From the NCBI GenBank assembly GCA_035633215.1, contig DASQFI010000062.1:1-64000 (forward strand): a DNA stretch of 64,000 bases, given 5' to 3'. A program made the translations under genes and the position numbers. Numbering within the stretch: the stretch's first letter is position 1; the number at the start of each line of letters is the position of its first letter. Below, in pieces: positions 1 through 7,228 of the stretch. The notes under the pieces are model-generated. The model had not been told where the DNA came from and did not search any database. It was given only the letters and a program-made list of their open reading frames with translations. The stretch comes from DASQFI01 sp035633215 (GTDB lineage: Bacteria > Acidobacteriota > Vicinamibacteria > Vicinamibacterales > SCN-69-37).

Positions 1-660
1 CGTGTGCGGACGATCGCCGACGCCGATGACGACGTCTTCGTCGCCGAGCGCGGTAAAGGCGTCTTCGTCTGTTCGGTCGTCGCCGAGGTAGACGACTGAC
101 ACGGGCGCATCGACGCGTCGGGCGACGCGCGCGCGGATCCATTCGGTGGCGCGCCCTTTGTGCCAGTCCACGGCCGGAAGCAGCTCGAACGCCTTCGAGC
201 CGGTCAGCAGCTTCAACACGCGCGCTTCGAGCTGCGGCTCGGCGAGCGCCTCGAACTCTTCGAGCGCGCGATCGGCGAGCTCCGGCGGCGCGAGCCGCAC
301 ATGACACGTGAGCGCGTACGTCTTGTTCTCGAGCAGGACGCCGGGGCACCACTGCAGCTCGCGCGCGGCGTCGCGCGCGAGCCTGGCGATCGTCGGCTCG
401 ACCGAGTCGAGCGCGTAGTGGTGGAACGCCGACTCCGGACCGATGATCTCGAGCCCGTGCAGGCCCGCGGCGTATTCGGCCGCCGGCCCCACGCGCTCAA
501 GCACATCGTCGAGACGCCGGCCGCTGACGACGCCGACGGTGATCTCGTCGAATGCGGCCAGGCTCGACAGCTCCAGGCGCACGGCCTCGGAGACCGCGGC
601 CTCGGCTGGCGTCGGCGCGATGTCGGCCAGCGTGCCGTCGTAGTCGGTGAGCAGCAGCAC
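1..660 (-). CDS. otsB: Trehalose-6-phosphate phosphatase, 3' end cut by window
   Basis: Cytosolic HAD-family phosphatase that releases trehalose from trehalose-6-phosphate. The frame shows HAD motif I (LLLTDYDGTLADIAP) almost at the N-terminus, then GVVSGRRLDD, AAGLHGLEI and LGDDRTDEDAF, the metal-binding DD motif, close to the window edge. About 220 residues are visible of the usual 240-270; the C-terminus lies outside. The start is uncertain: GTG at 660 is the only standard start between the stop of the upstream synthase fusion (743) and the HAD motif, and the frame stays open further upstream without ATG, GTG or TTG. It follows the synthase fusion directly on the same strand, so both OtsA and OtsB steps are probably co-transcribed. 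Family call is firm, start is not. Confidence 0.88.
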   Translation of the reverse strand, partial: MLLLTDYDGTLADIAPTPAEAAVSEAVRLELSSLAAFDEITVGVVSGRRLDDVLERVGPAAEYAAGLHGLEIIGPESAFHHYALDSVEPTIARLARDAARELQWCPGVLLENKTYALTCHVRLAPPELADRALEEFEALAEPQLEARVLKLLTGSKAFELLPAVDWHKGRATEWIRARVARRVDAPVSVVYLGDDRTDEDAFTALGDEDVVIGVGDRPHT

Positions 661-742
661 GTGCCGTCCGGCGAGCCGCTCGTAGACGTCGGACGCGACG
701 ACGTCCGAGGCGTCGTAGAGGGCGCCGCGAATCGTGTCGTTC

Positions 743-3454
743 CTACCCAGCGAGAAAGCCCATACCCTTCCGCCGTTCGAGCCGATCGAGAATGTCCGAC
801 GCCCAGGCGAGGACGTCGCGCCCTGCCACCCGCCGCCGAAGCGCCTGCATGCGGCGACGGCGCTCCCAGCCGGGCATGTCGAGCGCGCGCGAGATGGCCT
901 CGGTGAAGCCGCGCTCGTCGTACGGGTTGATGATCAGCGCCTCCGAAAGCTCCTGGGCAGCGCCGGCGAGCTCGCTCAGGATCAGCACGCCTTCGAGGTC
1001 GTCCCGCGCCGCGACGAACTCCTTCGCGACCAGGTTCATCCCGTCGTGGAGCGACGAGACGATGCAGAATCGCGCGACGCGGTACAGCGCGACCAGCTCG
1101 GGCAGCTGGAACGCCTGCTTGAGGTATCGGACGGGGCCGTTGTCGGCGCCATCGCCATATTTGGCGTTGATGCGCGCGACCTGCTCGTCGATCTCAGCCG
1201 TGATGTCGGCGTAGGCCGGCACATCGGTCCGCGACGGGACGCCGATCTGCACGAAGACGAACCGCTGCGCCAGATCCGGCCGCTCGGCGAGCACGCGCTC
1301 GATCGCCGCCATGCGCTCGGGAATGCCCTTCGTGTAGTCGAGCCGATCGACCCCGACGCCGACGATCTTGTCCTCGAGCCTCAGATCTCGCGCGAGCCGC
1401 CGCATCTCGGATGGCAGGTCCGGGTCGGCGAGAATCTCCGTGATGCGATCGAAGTCGGCGCCGATCGGAATCGCGAGCACGCGCACCGGACGTTCGCCGA
1501 AATAGACGGTCTCGCCGGAGACCGACGCCTCGAGCTCGTCCGTCACCGAGACCATGAAATTGCGCTGATCGCGCGGCAGCTGGAACGCGAGCAGGTCGTT
1601 GCTCAGCAGACCCTCGAGGATCTCCTTCCGCCACGGGCAAATCCGCAACCGGTCCGCGTCCGGCCAGGGGATGTGCCAGAAGAGCGCCGAACGCAGGAGC
1701 GGCCGGCGCTCCCGCATGTATTTGGCGACGAGCGAGAGATGGTAGTCGTTCAGGAACACCGACGAGTCGGGCGGCGCCTCGAGCGCGACCGCTTCGGCAA
1801 AGAGGCGATTGACCGACTTGTACGCCTCCCAATCTTCGGCTTTGAAGACCGGACGCACGTGCGCCTGGTGACAGAGGGGCCAGAGCGCGCTGTTCGAGAA
1901 TCCGGCGTAGTACCGCTCCTCTTCCTCGGGCGACAACCACAATCGTCTCAGACGGTAGGACGGCGAATCCGGCGGCACCTCGATCGAGCTGCGCTCGTCG
2001 ACGACCTCCCGGTCGGCGCTGCCGGCCCCGTGCGCGATCCAGACGCCGCCGCGCTCGCGCATCAGCGCGTCGAGGGCCACGGAGACGCCGCCGGGCGTCG
2101 GCCGCGCGCGAATCGATCCGTCGGGCGCGAAATCGTGCACCCATGGCTCGCGATTCGACACGACGACGAGGCTGCCGCCGGTCCCGCCGATCTCCCGGAG
2201 CTGCGCCAGCGTCGCCCGGAAGACGATCGGTCCGACGAGCTCGTGCAGCGCGACGACCGCGATCATGAGCGTCGAGAGCTGCCCCGCCCACCCCGGATAT
2301 TCGGCGGCCACCAGGGCGGTGAGTCCGAGCGTCATTTCCGACGTGGAGATGAACGATCGCCAGAGGAGGTGCGATTCCTGCGTGTCGACGCGCGCCGCGC
2401 GCGCGCCGAACCGCGCGCCGGCGCGAAGGAGCACGGCCCGGAGCATCGCGACGGCAAGCGCGGTGATGCTGAGCGTCGCGACGGCGTCCACCTGGATGGA
2501 CGCGCCGACCGCCGCAAAGAACAGCACGAAGACCGGCATCGCGCCGCGCGCAATCGAGTCGCGCAGCACGTCGCCGGCCGGCCCCATGACGTTCTGCACG
2601 ACGAGACCGGCGGCCAGGCCCGACAAGAGCGGCTCGAAGTGCATGCGCGCGCCCAGGCCGGTGAACAGGGCGAACAGCGCGAGCAGGACCACGGTGATTT
2701 CACGCCCGACATAGCGCAGATACAGGGCGAAGAGCGATCCCAGGAGGCCGCCGAACGCGACGGATCCGCCGATGACCCACACGGTCGAGAGCGCGAGCGC
2801 CAACCCTTGCGCCGGCTGGGTGTCAAAAGCATTGCGCGCCACCTGCAGGCAGATCGCGAAGAACACGATCACGAGCAGCTCGACCGAGACGACGACCGCC
2901 GTGGACATCGTCGAGAGCGGCCCGCGCGCGCGGCTTTCCGCGATGACCGCGGTCGTGAGAATCGGCGAGACGCCGACGAGGAGCGTGGCGATCAGCGCGG
3001 ACGCGGCCGCGCGCTCGACGCCCGACAGCGCGCCGAACGGCAGCCAGCGCCACAGCACGAAGAGGGCCACGGCCATGCCCGCAAGCGACACGATCACCGT
3101 CGTGACGCTCAGCTTCACGATGGCGCCAAGCCTCGGACGCAGTGTGGCGAAGTTCAGCTGCAGGCCCGCGATGAACGCGATGATGCCGATCGCGAAGCCG
3201 CCGACCACGCGGAGATCGCGCGCCATCGGCTCGGTGATGAGATTGGCGACCGCCGGGCCGCAGAGCAACCCGAAGATCAGGTACCCGGTAATGCGCGGGA
3301 GGCGCAGGAATTCGAACAGCCAGCCGACGATCGACGCCGAGACCAGCGCGACGCCCAGACCGAGCGCGGTCCCGCTCGCCGTCGCGTCGCCCAACCGGAC
3401 GAGAACGAGCCAGGCGAGCCAGATCGTGATCGCAAGCGCGCTGAGCCGGCGCAC
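743..3454 (-). CDS. Fusion: CPA2-type cation/proton antiporter + trehalose-6-phosphate synthase
   Basis: Single 903-residue frame with two domains. Residues 1 to about 420 are a polytopic membrane domain with Kef/CPA2 features: LPRITGYLIFGLLCGP, FIAGLQLNFATLRPRL and about 12 hydrophobic segments. Residues about 430-903 are a full GT20 synthase making trehalose-6-phosphate from a nucleotide-glucose and glucose-6-phosphate: VVVSNREPW, FSNSALWPLCH, FWHIPWPDADRLR, GVDRLDYTKGIPERM, SSLHDGMNLVAKEF and VLILSELAGAAQELS. No stop or frame change separates them. Start chosen at GTG 3454; the open frame continues to 3610 only through intergenic repeat sequence. OtsB follows and another antiporter-like gene precedes. 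Inference: ion flux or membrane position is coupled to osmolyte synthesis. The TPS call is very strong; transport activity is unproven. Confidence 0.93.
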   Translation of the reverse strand: MRRLSALAITIWLAWLVLVRLGDATASGTALGLGVALVSASIVGWLFEFLRLPRITGYLIFGLLCGPAVANLITEPMARDLRVVGGFAIGIIAFIAGLQLNFATLRPRLGAIVKLSVTTVIVSLAGMAVALFVLWRWLPFGALSGVERAAASALIATLLVGVSPILTTAVIAESRARGPLSTMSTAVVVSVELLVIVFFAICLQVARNAFDTQPAQGLALALSTVWVIGGSVAFGGLLGSLFALYLRYVGREITVVLLALFALFTGLGARMHFEPLLSGLAAGLVVQNVMGPAGDVLRDSIARGAMPVFVLFFAAVGASIQVDAVATLSITALAVAMLRAVLLRAGARFGARAARVDTQESHLLWRSFISTSEMTLGLTALVAAEYPGWAGQLSTLMIAVVALHELVGPIVFRATLAQLREIGGTGGSLVVVSNREPWVHDFAPDGSIRARPTPGGVSVALDALMRERGGVWIAHGAGSADREVVDERSSIEVPPDSPSYRLRRLWLSPEEEERYYAGFSNSALWPLCHQAHVRPVFKAEDWEAYKSVNRLFAEAVALEAPPDSSVFLNDYHLSLVAKYMRERRPLLRSALFWHIPWPDADRLRICPWRKEILEGLLSNDLLAFQLPRDQRNFMVSVTDELEASVSGETVYFGERPVRVLAIPIGADFDRITEILADPDLPSEMRRLARDLRLEDKIVGVGVDRLDYTKGIPERMAAIERVLAERPDLAQRFVFVQIGVPSRTDVPAYADITAEIDEQVARINAKYGDGADNGPVRYLKQAFQLPELVALYRVARFCIVSSLHDGMNLVAKEFVAARDDLEGVLILSELAGAAQELSEALIINPYDERGFTEAISRALDMPGWERRRRMQALRRRVAGRDVLAWASDILDRLERRKGMGFLAG

Positions 3455-3661
3455 TAGATTGACCGGGGGACATTCGTCCCCCGGACCCCCTCTCGCCGTT
3501 CGCTCGCGCCTCTCGACTTTGCTCGAGGCGCCGTGAGCGTCAGTCGAACGGCGGGGACCCCTGTGCCCCGCTCCGCTCCGGCGGGGCGCGCCTGTGGCGC
3601 GCCTGGCCATGCGGCGCGCAACAACGAGACGAGAGTGTCCGCAACAGGCCGCATAGCAGAC
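3455..3661. repeat. Mosaic intergenic repeat block (copy A)
   Basis: The 207-base gap between two antiporter-type genes holds no gene. Positions 3505-3561 are a 57-base element that recurs at 5083-5139 with four differences (core GAGGCGCCGTGAGCG). It is flanked by short GC-rich palindromes such as GGGGACATTCGTCCCC near 3466. The repeat is open in the fusion-gene frame, which artificially lengthens that reading frame. Confidence 0.75.
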
Positions 3662-4852
3662 CTATCCGGGCCTCCGCCTCCAGTGAGGCACGACGGCCAG
3701 AGCGAACAGGTCGAACGCCGCCGTGCCGATCACGACCGCGGACAACAGTGTGTCGCCGGCGTCGGGCGGCAGGAGTTGGCGGAAGTTGAGCGCGAACGCC
3801 ACCGCGAGCACGCCCGGCGGCACGAGGAACGCGGCGAGGTCGGCGGCGCTGACGTCGACGATTCGCGCCGAGACCCACGCCCCGGCCACCTTGCCGGCCA
3901 GCCGGAACAACAGGTAAGGCGCAAGCAGCCACAGACTGACCACGGACGGCGTCCAGAGCGCGCCGGCCGTGACGAGCAGGAGCACCACCAGCGGGTGCTG
4001 CACCTTGCCCAGGTCGTCCTGGACGATGCGATCGGCGCGGCCTGGCGCGATCGTCCAGCACAAGCCGGCCACGAGCCCGACGGCGAGCGGCGACACGCGA
4101 AGTGCGGCAGCCGCGCCGCCAGCCAGCGCGAGCGCGCCGAGCAGAAACACCGCGCGCTCGGCACCGGACTCAGCGCGTTCGAACAGCAGCCAGCCGATTG
4201 CCCCGACGGCGAGCCCCGCGATCACCGGCGCCAGCGCCAGGAGCAGCGTGTCCTCAACCGGCACGGGCGCGAGCAGACCGAACCCGATCGTCGCGACCAC
4301 GATCGGCACCACGTCATCGAGATCGGCCACGCGCGTCGCGACCTCGGCCGAAGGCTCGGAATCAGGATCGGCGGAGGTCGCAGACGACGCCGACGCGCAG
4401 AGACCCATGGCCAGTGCGAACGCGACCAGGGGCGCGCCGAGCGGCAGACCGGTTGCCCGCGCGAAATACATGGTCGCGCCCGTCACCGCCACGATCGTCA
4501 CCAGGCTCTCGAGGCTCGCGGCGATGAAGAGACGTGTGGAGGATTTGATCTCGCGGCCAAGCGCGATGCCGACGAGTACCCCCAGCACCGCGAGCGCGAT
4601 CGTCACCGCAAGATCGAGCCGGCTGAGCACGGTCGGCGAGAGGAAGTTCAACCCCCGCGGGCCGAGCAGAAAGCCGACGGGCAGGAACACGACCGCCGGT
4701 GTGAGCGATGGAGACAGGCCCAGCGCCGAGCGCGTGAAGAACAGGGTCCGCAGCCACCTGAGCGGCGACTGCGGCGGGATCCCGAGCCGGCGATCGAGCG
4801 GATCGGGTCCTCCCAGCTCGCGGCGCCGGATGTCTCGAAGGGGCGATGTCAT
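3662..4852 (-). CDS. Kef/CPA-like antiporter membrane protein
   Basis: 396 residues, almost all hydrophobic after a polar N-terminus of about 35 residues, with roughly 10-12 membrane segments. FLPVGFLLGPRGLNFLSP near residue 55 resembles the GxLLGPxGL signature of the CPA2/Kef antiporter core, and the length fits a transport core with no regulatory RCK/TrkA domain. ADLDDVVPIVVA near residue 180 carries paired acidic residues, possibly the ion site. It lies upstream of the antiporter-synthase fusion on the same strand, separated by a repeat block, so the two may be read together. The sequence is divergent and substrate ion and direction cannot be told. It could also be an unrelated permease that shares the fold. 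Confidence 0.6.
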   Translation of the reverse strand: MTSPLRDIRRRELGGPDPLDRRLGIPPQSPLRWLRTLFFTRSALGLSPSLTPAVVFLPVGFLLGPRGLNFLSPTVLSRLDLAVTIALAVLGVLVGIALGREIKSSTRLFIAASLESLVTIVAVTGATMYFARATGLPLGAPLVAFALAMGLCASASSATSADPDSEPSAEVATRVADLDDVVPIVVATIGFGLLAPVPVEDTLLLALAPVIAGLAVGAIGWLLFERAESGAERAVFLLGALALAGGAAAALRVSPLAVGLVAGLCWTIAPGRADRIVQDDLGKVQHPLVVLLLVTAGALWTPSVVSLWLLAPYLLFRLAGKVAGAWVSARIVDVSAADLAAFLVPPGVLAVAFALNFRQLLPPDAGDTLLSAVVIGTAAFDLFALAVVPHWRRRPG

Positions 4853-5026
4853 TTATTTATCGTCGGGGCCCCCTGCACCCCGACTAGCGGCCTTCGCTCG
4901 CGGGGGCCCCGGAGCCCCGCCTCGCTTTGGCCGCGTCCACTCTTGATCGGCGGGGTCCCCTGCACCCCGCCTAGCGGCCTTCGTTACGCTCGCGCTTCGA
5001 CGCTCGCTCGACTTCGGCCGCACCAT
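4853..5026. repeat. Mosaic intergenic repeat block (copy B)
   Basis: Gap with no gene. Two related units (CCCCTGCACCCCG-CTAGCGGCCTTCG) lie at 4864-4897 and 4950-4983, and a third partial copy (GCTGCACCCCGACGAGCGGCC) continues at 5057-5077 inside the neighbouring frame. The units are GC-rich with internal palindromes. Confidence 0.65.
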
Positions 5027-5995
5027 TCACCAGCCTCTCGGCCATTCCGACACGCGCTGCACCCCGACGAGCGGCCGCCTCTCGCGCCTCTCGACTCCGC
5101 TTGAGGCGCCGTGAGCGCCAGTCGAACGGCGGGGACCCCGGGCCCCCGCCTCGCCGCGGCCGCGCCTGCTCTCCGTGTCTGCCAGACCACCTGCTCCCGC
5201 GCCGCCGCCGAGCTCGGTAACCACGGCGTTGAGCGCGGCAGGCGGAACCACGGCGAGCGTGCCGAATTGGGGCAGCACCATCCCAATGAACCGGCCATCG
5301 ACGGCAAACAGCAGCGATCCCGCGGGCGCCTCCGACGCGCCGCCGATGAGGAGGGGCGACGGCTGCCAGCGATCGTCCACCGACGTGTCGAGCCGGCCGA
5401 TGAACGCCGGACGTGCGGTCGGTCCGCCCATGGCGGCCTCGACGACGGCCACGTAGCTGAATCCGGGGAATCCCTCGAACACGCTCGGCACCCCGGTCGT
5501 CGATTCGGGCAGCGGCGCGACGCGCACGAGCGCGATTTCGCGCTTCGGATCCGTCGCGAAGACCGATGTCGGTCCCGTAAATCCCTGCGCGGGGCTGACG
5601 CGCATGCCGATCGGCACGTGCACGAGCGCCAGGTCGGACCGCAACCGAATCCCCGGCAGGAGGCGCGCCGGGGGCGGGGGCTGGGCGGGCGGCGGAGGCG
5701 GGACGCCCTTCTCCTTCTGTCCCTTGTCCTTCTCCTCGGGAGGCGCCGCGTCGACTTGCACGATCACGACCGAGGGTTCGACCCGCTGCACGACAGACGC
5801 GATCGCCGCCGCCAGATCGTCGAAGGTCGCGCGCGCGGCCAGCCGATCGAGCGGTCCCGGGCTCGGCGGTCCGGCCGTCAGTCCGGCGGGGGGAAAGCGG
5901 AATCGCGCCAGCAGAAAGAGCACGGCGAGTGACACGACGATCACGAGCACGAGCAGCCGGGTTTCGCGTCCTGGACGTTCCTCGGCGCCGTTCAT
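5027..5995 (-). CDS. Membrane-anchored HtrA-like protein, probably catalytically inactive
   Basis: 322 residues. A hydrophobic segment at residues 14-31 (LLVLVIVVSLAVLFLLA) anchors the N-terminus. Then comes a helical part ending VEPSVVIVQV, a Lys/Glu- and Pro-rich insert, and a beta-rich region with KREIALVRVAPLP and APAGSLLFAVDGRFIGMV. These lines resemble the DLALLRV and GNSGGPL-DGxVIG stretches of trypsin/HtrA folds, but the GNSGG catalytic serine motif is absent, so a pseudo-protease is the best guess. The ATG at 5995 overlaps the TGA of the upstream IscS gene (ATGA), which fixes the start and suggests coupling. The last 50-55 residues are read through an intergenic repeat (5030-5165) and look non-native. 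Function unknown. Confidence 0.6.
   Translation of the reverse strand: MNGAEERPGRETRLLVLVIVVSLAVLFLLARFRFPPAGLTAGPPSPGPLDRLAARATFDDLAAAIASVVQRVEPSVVIVQVDAAPPEEKDKGQKEKGVPPPPPAQPPPPARLLPGIRLRSDLALVHVPIGMRVSPAQGFTGPTSVFATDPKREIALVRVAPLPESTTGVPSVFEGFPGFSYVAVVEAAMGGPTARPAFIGRLDTSVDDRWQPSPLLIGGASEAPAGSLLFAVDGRFIGMVLPQFGTLAVVPPAALNAVVTELGGGAGAGGLADTESRRGRGEAGARGPRRSTGAHGASSGVERRERRPLVGVQRVSEWPRGW
5083..5139. repeat. 57-base repeat (copy C), inside a coding frame
   Basis: Near-identical to 3505-3561 (four differences over 57 bases). It lies in the 3' end of the HtrA-like gene and encodes part of its tail. The matching copy is in a true intergenic gap, so this one probably extended the gene by insertion. 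Confidence 0.8.
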
Positions 5996-7158
5996 GGTCG
6001 CGTCGCCGGCGTCACGCTTCGGAGATGTCGCACGACAGTCGTGAATTTCTCGATGGCATAGTCGATCTCGTCCTCGGTCGTGAACCGGCCGAGGCCGAAC
6101 CGAATCGCCGCCGCCGGCACGTCGTCGCCCAGGATGGCGCGCAGCACGTGGGACGGTGTGGCCGACGCCGAGCTGCAGGCCGAACCCGACGATACGGCGA
6201 TGTCGCCGATCGCGATGAGCAGCGACTCGCCGTCCACGCCCGTGAAGCTGACGTGCAGGTTGTTGGACAGCCGGCGCTCGAGCGATCCGTTCACGACGAC
6301 GCCGTCGAGCTGCGAGGTCAAGCCGTTCAGCAGGCGGTCGCGAAGCCGCCTGAGCCGCTCCGCCTCCTCGCGCAACTCGCCCTGGCAGATCGCGCACGCC
6401 GCGCCGAGGCCGACAATGCCTGGAACGTTGAGCGTGCCCGATCGCAAGCCACGTTCCTGTCCGCCACCGATGATCAGAGGTGCGAGCTCGGTTCGCTTGC
6501 GGACGAACAGGGCGCCGCAGCCCTTGGGTCCGCACATCTTATGACCGGTGAGCGACAGGAGATCCACCTGCATCGCGTTGACGTCGATCGGGATTTTTCC
6601 CGCGCCCTGCGCCGCGTCGACATGGAACAGCGCGCCTCGCGCGCGCGCGGCGGCGCCGATCTCGGCGATCGGCTGCACGACGCCGATCTCGTTGTTGGCC
6701 GCCATCACGCTCACGAGCGCGGTCTCGTGCGCGAGCGCGCGATCGAGCGCCGCGAGGTCGAGGACCCCGTCGTTCGTGACCGGGATTTCCGTGACCCGCC
6801 AGCCCCCCTGCCCGAGCCGGTGCGCCGCCTCGAGGACCGATTTGTGCTCGATGGCCGAGACGACGATGTGACGCCTGGATTCCGGAGTGTGGGCGGCGAT
6901 GCCCTGGATTGCCAGGTTGTTCGACTCGGTCGCCCCGCTCGTGAAGACGATCTCCCGCGCGGTAGCGCCGATCAGGCCGGCGACGTCGCGGCGTGCGTGC
7001 TCCACAGCTTCCTGGGCCTTCCAGCCCCATTGGTGCATGGACGACGCGGGATTGCCGAAGGCCTCAGTGAAGTACGGCAGCATCGCCTCGACCACGCGGC
7101 GATCGACCGGTGTCGTCGCATGGTAGTCGAGGTACACGGGCGCATGAGGCACGGGCAC
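5992..7158 (-). CDS. iscS: Cysteine desulfurase, IscS/NifS group I
   Basis: PLP enzyme that takes sulfur from L-cysteine as a persulfide for Fe-S clusters or tRNA thiolation. 388 residues. Motifs: YLDYHATTPVDRRV at the N-terminus, FTSGATESNNLAIQG, HVDAAQGAGK, the PLP lysine in SLTGHKMCGPKG, and the long catalytic-loop motif SSGSACSSA near residue 325 that marks group I rather than SufS enzymes. Start is GTG 7158. It is about 8 kb from the SUF operon, which has its own SufS, so this copy may serve tRNA modification or another carrier. The TGA overlaps the ATG of the following HtrA-like gene. Confidence 0.95.
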   Translation of the reverse strand: MPVPHAPVYLDYHATTPVDRRVVEAMLPYFTEAFGNPASSMHQWGWKAQEAVEHARRDVAGLIGATAREIVFTSGATESNNLAIQGIAAHTPESRRHIVVSAIEHKSVLEAAHRLGQGGWRVTEIPVTNDGVLDLAALDRALAHETALVSVMAANNEIGVVQPIAEIGAAARARGALFHVDAAQGAGKIPIDVNAMQVDLLSLTGHKMCGPKGCGALFVRKRTELAPLIIGGGQERGLRSGTLNVPGIVGLGAACAICQGELREEAERLRRLRDRLLNGLTSQLDGVVVNGSLERRLSNNLHVSFTGVDGESLLIAIGDIAVSSGSACSSASATPSHVLRAILGDDVPAAAIRFGLGRFTTEDEIDYAIEKFTTVVRHLRSVTPATRP

Positions 7159-7228
7159 GATTGTAGTCCGTAGGCGTCACGGCGGATTTGGGGTTCAATC
7201 CGCCCGGCCACGAATTCGCGCTACGCTA

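Noticed and set aside
734..3457. Long plus-strand open frame opposite the antiporter-synthase fusion
   Set aside because: Its composition is Arg/Asp/Glu-rich without family motifs, while the minus strand carries strong synthase and antiporter motifs. High GC keeps the antisense frame open.
3455..3610. Extension of the fusion protein to 955 residues (start at 3610)
   Set aside because: The extra 52 residues are translated intergenic repeat (same as 5083-5139), with no antiporter homology. GTG 3454 fits the first membrane helix.
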